Source: Streptomyces thermodiastaticus
GTDB lineage: Bacteria; Actinomycetota; Actinomycetes; Streptomycetales; Streptomycetaceae
Direction: 5' to 3'
DNA length: 64,000 bases
Assembly: GCF_014656135.1 (NCBI RefSeq)
Contig: NZ_BNBV01000009.1
Coordinates: 124,001-188,000 of the forward strand
The position numbers and the translations under genes were made by a program. This document shows positions 27,021 through 35,444 of the stretch, in pieces; within the stretch, counting starts at the first letter, position 1; every line of letters starts with the position of its first letter. The notes under the pieces were generated by a model. It was not told where the DNA came from, made no database searches, and worked only from the letters and a program-made list of their open reading frames with translations.

Positions 27021-27044
27021 GGGAAGGAAAGGACCAGCGTCTGC

Positions 27045-27803
27045 ATGGCGTTCACGCGCGCCACCGGCAAGCACCGCCGTCCCGGATCGATCCACCGCAC
27101 CACCGCCCGCGCCGCCGGCGTCGCGGCCCTGACCACCACCGGCGTCGTCGGCACCCTGGCCGCCTCGCCGGCCTTCGCCGCCGACACCCCGGCCGCCGAG
27201 GAGACCGGCCTCAGCCCGGTGATCTCCCTGACCGACGCCCTCGCGGACAAGATCGACGCGCAGGCCGTCGCCCAGCGCGAGGCGGCCGAGCGCAAGCGGG
27301 CCGAGCAGGCCGCCCGCGAGGCGGCCGCCGAGCTGGCGAAGCGGGAGCGCCAGGCCGCCGAGCGTGCCGCCCGGGAGGCCGAGCGCAGGCTGCTCGACAC
27401 CTTCACGGCGCCGGTCTTCGGCTCCTACGTCTCCACCGGCTATCACAGCGGCGGCTCCCTGTGGTCCTCCGGCACCCACACCGGCATCGACTTCCACGCC
27501 GCCGGCGGCACCCCGGTGCACGCCGTCGGCGCCGGCACCGTCGTGCAGACCGGCTGGGGTGGGGCGTACGGCAACCAGATCGTGATCAGGATGGCCGACG
27601 GCCGCTACACCCAGTACGGCCACCTGTCGTCCATCGGTGTCTCGGTGGGCGAGCAGGTCGTCCCCGGCCAGCAGATCGGCCTGTCCGGCGCGACCGGCAA
27701 CGTCACCGGACCGCACCTGCACTTCGAGGTGCGCACCGGCCCCGACTACGGCTCCGACATCGACCCCGTCGCCTACCTCCGCGAGCACGGCGTGGACGTC
27801 TGA
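27045..27803 (+). CDS. Secreted M23 family metallopeptidase (peptidoglycan hydrolase)
   Basis: 252 aa from ATG 27045; GGAAGGAAAGGA at 27022-27033 is the ribosome site. Signal peptide with probable cleavage after SPAFA (~45). A 45-residue Ala/Arg/Glu-rich coiled coil (~68-118) precedes the LytM/M23 domain. Zinc ligands are present: HTGIDFHA (~145-152) and the GPHLHFEV motif (~225-232). It cleaves peptide cross-bridges in the wall. Expression is controlled by the c-di-AMP riboswitch directly upstream, and a perfect terminator follows. Confidence 0.93.
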   Translation: MAFTRATGKHRRPGSIHRTTARAAGVAALTTTGVVGTLAASPAFAADTPAAEETGLSPVISLTDALADKIDAQAVAQREAAERKRAEQAAREAAAELAKRERQAAERAAREAERRLLDTFTAPVFGSYVSTGYHSGGSLWSSGTHTGIDFHAAGGTPVHAVGAGTVVQTGWGGAYGNQIVIRMADGRYTQYGHLSSIGVSVGEQVVPGQQIGLSGATGNVTGPHLHFEVRTGPDYGSDIDPVAYLREHGVDV

Positions 27804-27870
27804 ACGGCACCGACGCCTGCACGGCACCGGCTCCCGGACGGCACCGGCGTCGCACGGACGGCCGAACAGC

Positions 27871-27913
27871 GTCGAAAAGCCCCGGCCGCACCTGCTCGCC
27901 GGGGCTTTTCGAC
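27871..27913 (+). terminator. Terminator after the M23 peptidase gene
   Basis: GTCGAAAAGCCCCGG (27871-27885) and its perfect complement (27899-27913) form a 15-bp stem whose right arm includes TTTT; it may work in both directions. Confidence 0.88.
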
Positions 27914-28080
27914 GTTCCGGACGGAGGCTGCGGGCGCGTTGTCCAAAACCCGTCCATGAAAAACAGTTACCCGCCGCAAATAACGGCTTCCTGCCTTAGA
28001 GTCGCCCCAGAGTTCATGAACTCGCGCGCCCCCTACGGCGCGAGGCGGAAATGACGACGGTATGCAGGCGGAGGTCGGTC

Positions 28081-28755
28081 ATGCGCATTCCGGCGCATTC
28101 GGTGTGCACGGCGATCCGGGACGACATCGTCGCCGGAGTCCACCCGCGCGGCAGCCGGCTCACGGAGGACGTCCTCGCCCGCCGCTACGGCGTCTCCCGC
28201 GTCCCCGTGCGCGAGGCCCTGCGCACCCTGGAGGCCGAGGGCTTCGTCGTGACCCGCCGGCACGTGGGCGCGTGCGTGGCGGAGCCCACCGAGCGGGAGG
28301 CCGCCGACCTGCTGGAGATGCGCCTGCTGCTGGAACCGCTGGGCGCCGCGCGGGCCGCCCAGCGGCGCACCGAGGCGCATCTGAAGGTGCTGCGCGGCCT
28401 GGTCAGGCTGGGCCGGGAGAGGGCCGAGCACGGCGCCGACGAGGAACTGCGCGCGCTGGGCGCCTGGTTCCACGAGACGCTCGTCCAGGCCAGCGGCAGC
28501 CCCGCGCTGATCACCGCGCTCACCCGGCTCCGGCTGAAGATCGCCTGGATCTACCAGGTGGGCGCCCCGGCCGACCCCGTGGCCTCGTGGGCCGAGCACG
28601 CGGCCGTCGTGGACGCGGTGCGGCGCGGCGACAGCGAGCGCGCGCGGGCGATCGCGGCGCTGCACGCCGAGCGCGCCGTCGCCCGCCACCGGCTGCGCGC
28701 GCCCGGCGCCCCCGCCGCCGTCCCGGACGCCTCCGTCAGGACGGCACGCCGCTGA
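28081..28755 (+). CDS. GntR family transcriptional regulator (FadR/FCD subgroup)
   Basis: 224 aa from ATG 28081, preferred because GGCGGAGG lies 6 nt upstream; ATG 28051 (10 residues longer, GAGG nearby) is also possible. N-terminal winged helix ~5-65 with GntR hallmark RLTEDVLARRYGVSRVPVRE and ALRTLEAEGFVV. C-terminal all-helical FCD-type effector domain (~80-205) with EMRLLLEPLGAARAA, WFHETLVQAS and a final HAAVVDAVRRGD helix containing His ligands typical of metal-assisted carboxylate binding. Stand-alone gene; target unknown. Confidence 0.9.
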   Translation: MRIPAHSVCTAIRDDIVAGVHPRGSRLTEDVLARRYGVSRVPVREALRTLEAEGFVVTRRHVGACVAEPTEREAADLLEMRLLLEPLGAARAAQRRTEAHLKVLRGLVRLGRERAEHGADEELRALGAWFHETLVQASGSPALITALTRLRLKIAWIYQVGAPADPVASWAEHAAVVDAVRRGDSERARAIAALHAERAVARHRLRAPGAPAAVPDASVRTARR

Positions 28756-29115
28756 GACGGAGCACCCGGTGCCACGGACGGGCTGCTCGCCGGCGGCCGG
28801 CACCTGACGCTCGCCGGCGGCTCAAGGCCGGGCGCCCCGAGGCGCGGCCCGGCGGGCGGTGTGAGAACGTCGCAACCTGCCGTCAACATTCCGCGCCCTT
28901 CCCATTAACACGCGTGCCGTAGAAAAAAGAACGGAGAATGTGCCGCGCTGCACCCGCCCGCAGCTCTTGCTCGAAAATACCGGGAAATGCAGAACCGCGC
29001 CGCCCCGAAGGGTGACGCGGCCGCTTTCGTTCATCCAGGCGATTCGCCGAACCGCCCTGCCCGACGTCTTGTACCGGACATCGGACCGTCTCGGGAATTC
29101 AGGCCGTCCCGGGAT
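28756..29115. other. Intergenic region between the GntR and HPr genes
   Basis: 360 bp, comparatively A/T-rich around 28890-28990 (AGAAAAAAGAACGGAG at 28921-28936). I find no gene. The right end holds an imperfect tandem repeat that runs into the end of ptsH (listed separately). Confidence 0.4.
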
Positions 29116-29133
29116 TCAGACCGTCTCGGGCAG
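29086..29133. repeat. Imperfect 17-18 bp tandem repeat at the 3' end of ptsH
   Basis: CCGTCTCGGGAATTCAGG, CCGTCCCGGGATTCAGA and the partial copy CCGTCTCGGGCAG follow head to tail. The last copy encodes the ETV-stop end of HPr, so the other two look like duplications of the gene's 3' end. Confidence 0.6.
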
Positions 29134-29400
29134 TTCCTCCAGCCCCTCGGCGACCAGCTTGGCCAGGCGGTCCAGGGCGGCGTCCGCGCCCTCGGCGTCG
29201 GAAGCCAGGACGATCTCCTCGCCGCCCTGCGCGCCCAGGCTCAGGACGGCCAGCATGGAAGCCGCGTTGACCGGCTTTCCGTCGGCGGCCTTGGCGATCG
29301 TCACGGGGATGCCGGCGGCCGTGGCGGCCCGGACGAAGATGGAGGCGGGGCGGGCGTGGAGTCCCTCGGCCCAGCCGACGTTGACGCGGCGCTCAGCCAT
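29116..29400 (-). CDS. ptsH: Phosphocarrier protein HPr
   Basis: 94 aa from ATG 29400 (GGAAGG upstream). Central phosphocarrier of the sugar phosphotransferase system; accepts phosphate from enzyme I at His16 in GLHARPAS. The regulatory serine region is KPVNAASMLAVLSLG. The sequence EGLEELPETV forms the C-terminus. No other PTS gene is in the window; in Streptomyces ptsH is commonly separate from ptsI. Divergent from the GNAT/ligase gene. Confidence 0.95.
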   Translation of the reverse strand: MAERRVNVGWAEGLHARPASIFVRAATAAGIPVTIAKAADGKPVNAASMLAVLSLGAQGGEEIVLASDAEGADAALDRLAKLVAEGLEELPETV

Positions 29401-29585
29401 GTGATGCTGCCCTTCCGGTGTGGCGAGTTGTCTAGACCAGTGTCGCACGAAGCGCGTCCCGGTGCGGAGCGGTGTGAGCTGTTCCGCATCTGGGCCGGCC
29501 CGGACCGCGGCCTCGGTCCGGTGTGTGCGGTGTGTTCACAGACTGCACCGCGTCGTTGCCGGACGCCAGCCGTACTCTGGGGCCC

Positions 29586-32480
29586 ATGCAGACCTCCTCG
29601 GACCGGCACGAGTATCCCGCCCACTGGGAGGCGGACGTGGTGCTGCGCGACGGCGGCACCGCGAGGATCCGCCCCATCACCGAGGAGGACGCCGACCGTC
29701 TGGTCAGCTTCTACGAACAGGTCTCCGACGAGTCGAAGTACTACCGCTTCTTCGCGCCCTACCCGCGCCTGTCCGCGAAGGACGTCCACCGCTTCACCCA
29801 CCACGACTTCGTCGACCGGGTGGGCCTCGCGGCCCTGATCGGCGACGAGTTCATCGCGACCGTGCGCTACGACCGCGTCGGCGCCCACGGCCTGCCCGCC
29901 TCGCACCCCTCCGACGAGGCCGAGGTCGCCTTCCTCGTGCAGGACGCCCACCAGGGACGCGGCGTCGCCTCCGCCCTCCTGGAGCACATCGCCGCCGTCG
30001 CCCGCGAGCGCGGCATCCGCCGCTTCACCGCCGAGGTGCTGCCCGCCAACACCCGGATGATCAAGGTGTTCACGGACGCCGGCTACACCCAGAAGCGCAG
30101 CTTCGAGGACGGCGTCGTCCGCCTGGAGTTCGACATCGAGCCCACGGACCGCTCGCTGGCGGTCCAGCGCGCCCGGGAACAGCGCGCCGAGGCCCGCTCG
30201 GTACGCCGGCTGCTGGAGCCCGGCTCGGTCGCCGTCGTCGGCGTGGGCCGCGCCCCGCAAGGCGTGGGCCGCAGCATTCTCGGACACCTGCGCGCCGCCG
30301 GGTTCCCCGGGCCGCTGTACGCCGTCAACCGGGCCTTCGGCGAGGACCGCGCATGGATCGACGGCGTGCCCGCCCACCGCTCGGTACGCGACATCGGCCG
30401 GCCCGTGGACCTCGCGGTGATCGCCGTGCCCGCCGAGCAGGTCCCCGAGGTCGTCGCCGAGTGCGGCGCGCACGGCGTGCAGGGCCTGGTCGTCGTCTCC
30501 GCCGGATACGCGGAGAGCGGCCCCGAGGGCCGTGAACGCCAGCGTGCCCTGGTCAGGCAGGCCCGCGCCCACGGCATGCGGATCATCGGACCGAACGCCT
30601 TCGGCATCATCAACACCGCGCCCGGCGTCCGGCTCAACGCCTCCCTCGCCCCCGCGATGCCCCGCCCCGGCCGCATCGGCCTGTTCACCCAGTCCGGCGC
30701 CATCGGCGTCGCCCTGCTGTCCCGGCTGCACCGGCGCGGCGGCGGCGTCACCGGCGTGACCGGCGTGTCCACCTTCGTCTCGGCCGGCAACCGCGCGGAC
30801 GTCTCCGGCAACGACGTCCTGCAGTACTGGTACGACGACCCCGACACCGACGTCGTCCTCATGTACCTGGAGACCATAGGCAACCCGCGCAAGTTCACCC
30901 GGCTGGCCCGTCGCACCGCCGCGGTCAAACCGCTCGTCGTCGTCCAGGGCGCGGCCCCGCAGGGCCACGCGGTACGCACCACCCGCCTGCCGCACGCCAC
31001 GGTGTCCGCGCTGCTGCGGCAGGCCGGCGTGATCCGCGTGGACACCATCACCGAACTGGTCGACACCGGGCTGCTGCTCGCCCGGCAGCCGCTGCCGCAG
31101 GGACCGCGGGTGGCGATCCTGGGCAACTCCGAGTCGCTGGGCGTCCTCGCCTACGACCGCTGCCTGGCCGAGGGCCTGCGGCCCAAGCCTCCGCACGACC
31201 TGACGACGGCCGCGACCGCGGAGGACTTCCGCGCGGCCCTCGCCCAGGCGCTCGCCGACGACACCACCGACGCGGTGATCGTCACCGCCATCCCCGCGGT
31301 GGGGGAGGGGGCCGCCGAGGACGCGGCCCTGGCCGAGGCCCTGCGCTCGGCCGCCGAGGCGGTGCCCGGCAAGCCGGTCCTCGTCGTCCACGTCGAGCTG
31401 GGCGGCCTCGCCGAGGCCCTCTCCGCCGCCGCCAGCACCGGCCCTGCGGCCGGCGCACCGGCCCCGGCCCCGTCGGACGCCGCCCCCACCCCCTCGACAC
31501 GCCCGCCCACCCCCGCGCCCGAGCCCCCTCATGTCCCCGCCCCCGGCCTCCCGGCACCCGGCGCCGAGACGCACCCCGGCACGGACACGCACCCCGTCAC
31601 CGACCCACGCCTCGGCACCCGCCTCATCCCCGCCTATCCCGCCGCCGAGCGGGCCGTACGCGCCCTCGCCGAGGCAGTCCGCTACGGCCAGTGGCGCCGG
31701 GACGCCGCCGACCCCGGCAAGGTGCCGGAGTACGACGACATCGACGAACAGGGCGCCGCCGCCCTCATCGACCGGCTCCTGGCCCCCGGCAAGGCCGTCA
31801 CCCTCGACACCGAGGACACCTGCGCGCTGCTGGCTCACTACGGCGTCCCCGTCCAGCGCGCCCTGCCCGCCCCCACCCCGGACGCCGCCGCCGAGGCCGC
31901 CCGCACCCTCGGCTACCCGGTCGCCCTGAAGGCCACCGCCCCCCACCTGCGGCACCGCGCCGACCTCGGCGGTGTCCGCCTCGACCTCGCCGACGAGGAC
32001 CAACTGCGCCGCGCCTATGCCGAGTTGACCGACCTGTTCGGACAGCCCATGGAGGTGCGCCCGGTGGTCCAGGCCATGGTGCCCCGCGGCGTGGACACCG
32101 TCGTCCGGGCGGTGATCGACCCGGCCGCGGGCGCGGTCCTCTCCTTCGGGCTCGCCGGCGCGCCCTCCCAGCTGCTCGACGACATGGCCCACCGGCTCGT
32201 GCCGGTCACCGACCGCGAGGCCACTTCCATGATCCGGTCCATTCGGACCGCCCCGCTGCTGTTCGGCTGGCGCGGCTCGGCACCCGTCGACACCGCGGCC
32301 CTGGAGGAGCTGCTGCTGCGCGTCTCACGCCTGATCGACGACCACCCCGAGGTCGTCGCGCTCACCCTGGAACCGGTCGTCGTCGCCCCACGGGGCGTGA
32401 GCGTCCTCGGCGCGGGCGTGCGCCTCGCGCCCCCGCCCGCCCGCGACGACCTCGGCCCGCGCACGCTCCCGCTGTACTGA
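29586..32480 (+). CDS. GNAT acetyltransferase fused to ADP-forming acyl-CoA ligase-like domains
   Basis: 964 aa from ATG 29586. Residues ~15-195 are a GNAT domain (acetyl-CoA site VQDAHQGRGVASALLEHI). Then CoA-binding (~215-340, GSVAVVGVGRAPQGVGRSIL), succinyl-CoA-synthetase-like flavodoxin domains (GLFTQSGAIGVALLSRL), and a C-terminal ATP-grasp region (~750-964). A disordered Pro/Thr/Ala linker occupies ~614-680. This resembles the Pat-type protein lysine acetyltransferases of Streptomyces and Salmonella, which acetylate and inactivate acetyl-CoA synthetase. No ribosome site; TACTCT 7 nt before the ATG suggests a leaderless transcript. Confidence 0.9.
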   Translation: MQTSSDRHEYPAHWEADVVLRDGGTARIRPITEEDADRLVSFYEQVSDESKYYRFFAPYPRLSAKDVHRFTHHDFVDRVGLAALIGDEFIATVRYDRVGAHGLPASHPSDEAEVAFLVQDAHQGRGVASALLEHIAAVARERGIRRFTAEVLPANTRMIKVFTDAGYTQKRSFEDGVVRLEFDIEPTDRSLAVQRAREQRAEARSVRRLLEPGSVAVVGVGRAPQGVGRSILGHLRAAGFPGPLYAVNRAFGEDRAWIDGVPAHRSVRDIGRPVDLAVIAVPAEQVPEVVAECGAHGVQGLVVVSAGYAESGPEGRERQRALVRQARAHGMRIIGPNAFGIINTAPGVRLNASLAPAMPRPGRIGLFTQSGAIGVALLSRLHRRGGGVTGVTGVSTFVSAGNRADVSGNDVLQYWYDDPDTDVVLMYLETIGNPRKFTRLARRTAAVKPLVVVQGAAPQGHAVRTTRLPHATVSALLRQAGVIRVDTITELVDTGLLLARQPLPQGPRVAILGNSESLGVLAYDRCLAEGLRPKPPHDLTTAATAEDFRAALAQALADDTTDAVIVTAIPAVGEGAAEDAALAEALRSAAEAVPGKPVLVVHVELGGLAEALSAAASTGPAAGAPAPAPSDAAPTPSTRPPTPAPEPPHVPAPGLPAPGAETHPGTDTHPVTDPRLGTRLIPAYPAAERAVRALAEAVRYGQWRRDAADPGKVPEYDDIDEQGAAALIDRLLAPGKAVTLDTEDTCALLAHYGVPVQRALPAPTPDAAAEAARTLGYPVALKATAPHLRHRADLGGVRLDLADEDQLRRAYAELTDLFGQPMEVRPVVQAMVPRGVDTVVRAVIDPAAGAVLSFGLAGAPSQLLDDMAHRLVPVTDREATSMIRSIRTAPLLFGWRGSAPVDTAALEELLLRVSRLIDDHPEVVALTLEPVVVAPRGVSVLGAGVRLAPPPARDDLGPRTLPLY

Positions 32481-32505
32481 CCACACTCGTCCCGACACGT
32501 CCCGT

Positions 32506-32570
32506 ACGGTGCACGGCCGGGCCCGCCGCGCTACCCCGCCCGTGCACGGGTGACCCCGCCCGTGCACCGT
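32506..32570 (+). terminator. Hairpin/tandem-repeat element after the GNAT-ligase gene
   Basis: ACGGTGCACGG (32506-32516) can pair with CCGTGCACCGT (32560-32570) over 11 bp or, over 8 bp, with CCGTGCAC (32540-32547). The right arms belong to a 20-bp direct repeat (CCCCGCCCGTGCAC at 32534 and 32554). Most simply a terminator with a duplicated arm. Confidence 0.5.
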
Positions 32571-32620
32571 GTGTCCACAGCGGTGCTCGGCAGTCGGCGC
32601 GCCCCCGTAGGATGGACGGC

Positions 32621-33208
32621 ATGGCCAAGACCAGTACGACGACCCAGGGGCTGCGGGCGGCGATCGAGCGCAGCGGTTATTACCCGGCTCTCGTGGCCGA
32701 GGCGGTGGAGGCCGCCGTGGGCGGTGAGCCCATCCGGTCGTACCTGGTCCACCAGGAGACCACGTTCGACCAGAACGAGGTGCGCCGGCACGTCACGGTG
32801 CTCGTGCTGACCGGCACCCGCTTCATCGTCAGCCACACCGACGAGCAGGCCGCCGACAGCACCTCCCCGACGCCGTACGCCACGACGTCCACGGAGTCGG
32901 TGAAGCTCGACCGCATCTCCTCGGTCGTGGTGAGCAGGGTGGTGGCCAATCCGGAGCACTACACGCCGGGCACGCTGCCCCGCGAGGTGGTGCTGACCAT
33001 CGGCTGGGGCGCCGTCTCCCGCATCGACCTCGAACCCGCCGCCTGCGGCGACCCGAACTGCGAGGCCGACCACGGCTACACCGGCAACTCCACGGCGGAC
33101 GACCTCAGCCTGCGCGTCAGCGAGGCCGGCGACGGACCGGAGACGGTGCGCGACGCCCTGGCCTTCGCCCAGGCGATCTCCGAGGCCACCGCGGACCTGA
33201 CCCGCTGA
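32621..33208 (+). CDS. DUF5998 family protein
   Basis: 195 aa from ATG 32621. Conserved actinobacterial protein without known function: central beta-rich region RHVTVLVLTGTRFIVSHTDE, then LDRISSVVVSRVV and a Cys-containing loop AACGDPNCEADHGYTGN (possible metal or redox site). No signal peptide or membrane span. A TAGGAT element ends 7 nt before the ATG and no ribosome site is seen, so a leaderless mRNA is likely. Its TGA overlaps the ATG of the phosphodiesterase by one base, so the two are coupled. Confidence 0.85.
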   Translation: MAKTSTTTQGLRAAIERSGYYPALVAEAVEAAVGGEPIRSYLVHQETTFDQNEVRRHVTVLVLTGTRFIVSHTDEQAADSTSPTPYATTSTESVKLDRISSVVVSRVVANPEHYTPGTLPREVVLTIGWGAVSRIDLEPAACGDPNCEADHGYTGNSTADDLSLRVSEAGDGPETVRDALAFAQAISEATADLTR

Positions 33209-34398
33209 TGACACAGCCCACCGCCTGGGAGCACCCCGAGCCCTTGGCCGTCTCCTCCGCCCCCGTCCCGGCGTACGGAACCGGCTCGCTCGCCGACCTG
33301 CTGCCCACCCTGGCCGCCGGGATGGGCGTGCCGGGCATGACCCCCGTCATCCCCGAGCTGGCACCGGCCGACCGCGTCTGCGTGTTCCTCGTCGACGGCC
33401 TCGGCTGGGAGCAGCTCAGGGCACACCCCGAGGACGCGCCCTTCCTCACTTCGCTGCTCGGCAGCTCCCGCGGCGGCACCGGCCGCCCGCTCACCGCCGG
33501 CTACCCGGCCACGACCGCGGCCTCCCTCGCCTCGGTCGGCACCGGCCTGCCGCCGGGAGCGCACGGCCTGGCCGGCTACACGGTGCGCAACCCGGACACC
33601 GGCGAGCTGATGAACCAGCTCCGCTGGTACCCGTACACCGACCCGGACGCCTGGCAGCCGTACCCCACCGTCTTCCAGCTCGCCGAACAGGCCGGGGTGC
33701 ACGCCGCCCAGGTGTCCTCCCCGGCCTTCGAGACCACCCCGCTGACCCGGGTCGCCCTCAGCGGCGGTACGTTCCTCGGACGCCTCAGCGGCGAGGACCG
33801 GATCGACTGCGCGGCCGAACAGCTCGCCGCCGGCGACCGCAGCCTGGTCTACACGTACTACTCCGAGCTGGACGGCGCCGGGCACCGCTACGGCGTGGAC
33901 TCCGACACCTGGCGCGGCCAGCTGATGACCGTCGACCGGCTCGCCCAGCGCCTCGCCGACCAGCTGCCGCCGCGCAGCGTGCTGTACGTGACCGCCGACC
34001 ACGGCATGATCGACGTCCCCTACGACGAACAGCACCGCATCGACTTCGACGCGGACTGGGAACTGCGCGCCGGGGTCGCCCTGCTCGGCGGCGAGGGCCG
34101 CGCCCGGCACGTGTACGCGGTGCCGGGCGCCGAGGAGGACGTGCTCGCCTGCTGGCGGGAAGTGCTCGGCGAACAGTTCTGGGTGGCCTCCCGGGAGGAG
34201 GCCGTGGCGGCCGGCTGGTTCGGCCCGCACATCGACGACCGCGTGTACGCGCGGATCGGCGACGTGATCGCCGCCGCCCGCGACGACGTGCTGATCATCG
34301 CCTCCGAACGGGAGCCGAAGGAATCCACCATGGTGGGCAACCACGGCTCGATGACGCCGGCCGAGCAACTGGTCCCGCTGCTGGAAGTACGGTCCTGA
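33208..34398 (+). CDS. Alkaline-phosphatase-superfamily phosphodiesterase / nucleotide pyrophosphatase
   Basis: 396 aa from ATG 33208. Metal-binding core of the type I phosphodiesterase family: VFLVDGLGWEQL (~65), nucleophile region YPATTAASLASVGTG (~100; Thr is the likely nucleophile), YTYYSELDGAGHRYG (~217) and VTADHGMIDV (~262), plus GNHGSM near the end (~378). Should hydrolyse phosphodiester or pyrophosphate bonds in nucleotides or similar compounds. No signal peptide, so probably cytoplasmic. Sits upstream of thymidine kinase. Confidence 0.87.
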   Translation: MTQPTAWEHPEPLAVSSAPVPAYGTGSLADLLPTLAAGMGVPGMTPVIPELAPADRVCVFLVDGLGWEQLRAHPEDAPFLTSLLGSSRGGTGRPLTAGYPATTAASLASVGTGLPPGAHGLAGYTVRNPDTGELMNQLRWYPYTDPDAWQPYPTVFQLAEQAGVHAAQVSSPAFETTPLTRVALSGGTFLGRLSGEDRIDCAAEQLAAGDRSLVYTYYSELDGAGHRYGVDSDTWRGQLMTVDRLAQRLADQLPPRSVLYVTADHGMIDVPYDEQHRIDFDADWELRAGVALLGGEGRARHVYAVPGAEEDVLACWREVLGEQFWVASREEAVAAGWFGPHIDDRVYARIGDVIAAARDDVLIIASEREPKESTMVGNHGSMTPAEQLVPLLEVRS

Positions 34399-34485
34399 CG
34401 GCTCCCGGCGCCTGCCCGCGCCCACCGCGACACCCCCACGATCCTCACCGACCCCGCCGACTCCGCCGAAAGGTGCCCCTGCCCC

Positions 34486-35136
34486 ATGCCCGAGCTGGTG
34501 TTCTTCTCCGGAACGATGGATTGCGGGAAGTCCACCCTGGCCCTCCAGATCGGGCACAACCGCTCCGCCCGCGGCCTGAAAGGCCTGATCTTCACCCGGG
34601 ACGACCGCGCGGGCGAGGGCAAGCTGTCCTCCCGGCTCGGCCTGGTGACCGACGCGATCGAGGCCAAGCCGGAAATGGACCTGTACGCCTACGTCGTCGA
34701 CGAACTGTCGCAGGGCGGCAAGGTCGACTACGTGATCGTCGACGAGGCGCAGTTCCTCACGGTGGAGCAGATCGACCAGCTGGCCCGGGTCGTCGACGAC
34801 CTGGAACTGGACGTCTACGCCTTCGGCATCACCACCGACTTCCGCACCAAGCTGTTCCCCGGCTCGCAACGGCTGATCGAACTGGCCGACCGCATCGAGA
34901 CCCTCCAGGTCGAGGCCATGTGCTGGTGCGGCGCCCGCGCCACCCACAACGCCCGCACCGTGGACGGCCGCATGGTGGTCGAGGGCGAACAGGTCGTCGT
35001 CGGAGACGTCAACGACCAGGCCGCCGAGGTCGGTTACGAGGTCCTGTGCCGCCGCCACCACCGCCGCCGCATGACGGCGGCGACGGCGCGGGCGGCGGCC
35101 CTGTCACCGGACGTCCTGCCGGTCCACGGGAACTGA
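34486..35136 (+). CDS. tdk: Thymidine kinase
   Basis: 216 aa from ATG 34486. Salvages thymidine to dTMP. P-loop FFSGTMDCGKST (~6-17), Walker B IVDEAQFL (~85), lasso/substrate loop and zinc site CWCGARATHNAR (~146) with LCRRHH (~187). Length is standard for bacterial type II TK. It follows the phosphodiesterase gene by 87 nt. Confidence 0.95.
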   Translation: MPELVFFSGTMDCGKSTLALQIGHNRSARGLKGLIFTRDDRAGEGKLSSRLGLVTDAIEAKPEMDLYAYVVDELSQGGKVDYVIVDEAQFLTVEQIDQLARVVDDLELDVYAFGITTDFRTKLFPGSQRLIELADRIETLQVEAMCWCGARATHNARTVDGRMVVEGEQVVVGDVNDQAAEVGYEVLCRRHHRRRMTAATARAAALSPDVLPVHGN

Positions 35137-35228
35137 CCGGGCTTCGCCCTGGGGCGGAGACGTCTGCTGGGCCACGCCTCAGCGGCGCATGAGGCGGAAG
35201 CCGGCAGGGTCCTTCGTGCACACGAGCG

Positions 35229-35444
35229 TCAGACGCGCGGATCCGACGCGGCCATTCCGACCAACTTCGCCCACACCTCACGGGAGACGGTGAGGACAGG
35301 TCCGGTGGCGGCCTTGGAGTCACGGATGTGCACAACCGCCGTACTCGGGGCGAACTCCACACAATCGCCGCCCTCGGTTCCGCTGTAGCTGCTCTTGAAC
35401 CAGGCGAGGCCGGAGGCGACGGTCGAGGACTGAGCGTTGTTCAT
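35229..35444 (-). CDS. DUF397 domain protein
   Basis: 71 aa from ATG 35444. Conserved DUF397 pattern: WFKSSYSGTEGGDCVEFA (14-31) then VVHIRDSK and a Trp-containing end. These small proteins are encoded with Scr1/WhiJ-type regulators, and here the ATG overlaps the stop of the regulator (ATGA). In Streptomyces the pair resembles a regulator with its antagonist; some members affect development and antibiotic production. Confidence 0.9.
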   Translation of the reverse strand: MNNAQSSTVASGLAWFKSSYSGTEGGDCVEFAPSTAVVHIRDSKAATGPVLTVSREVWAKLVGMAASDPRV

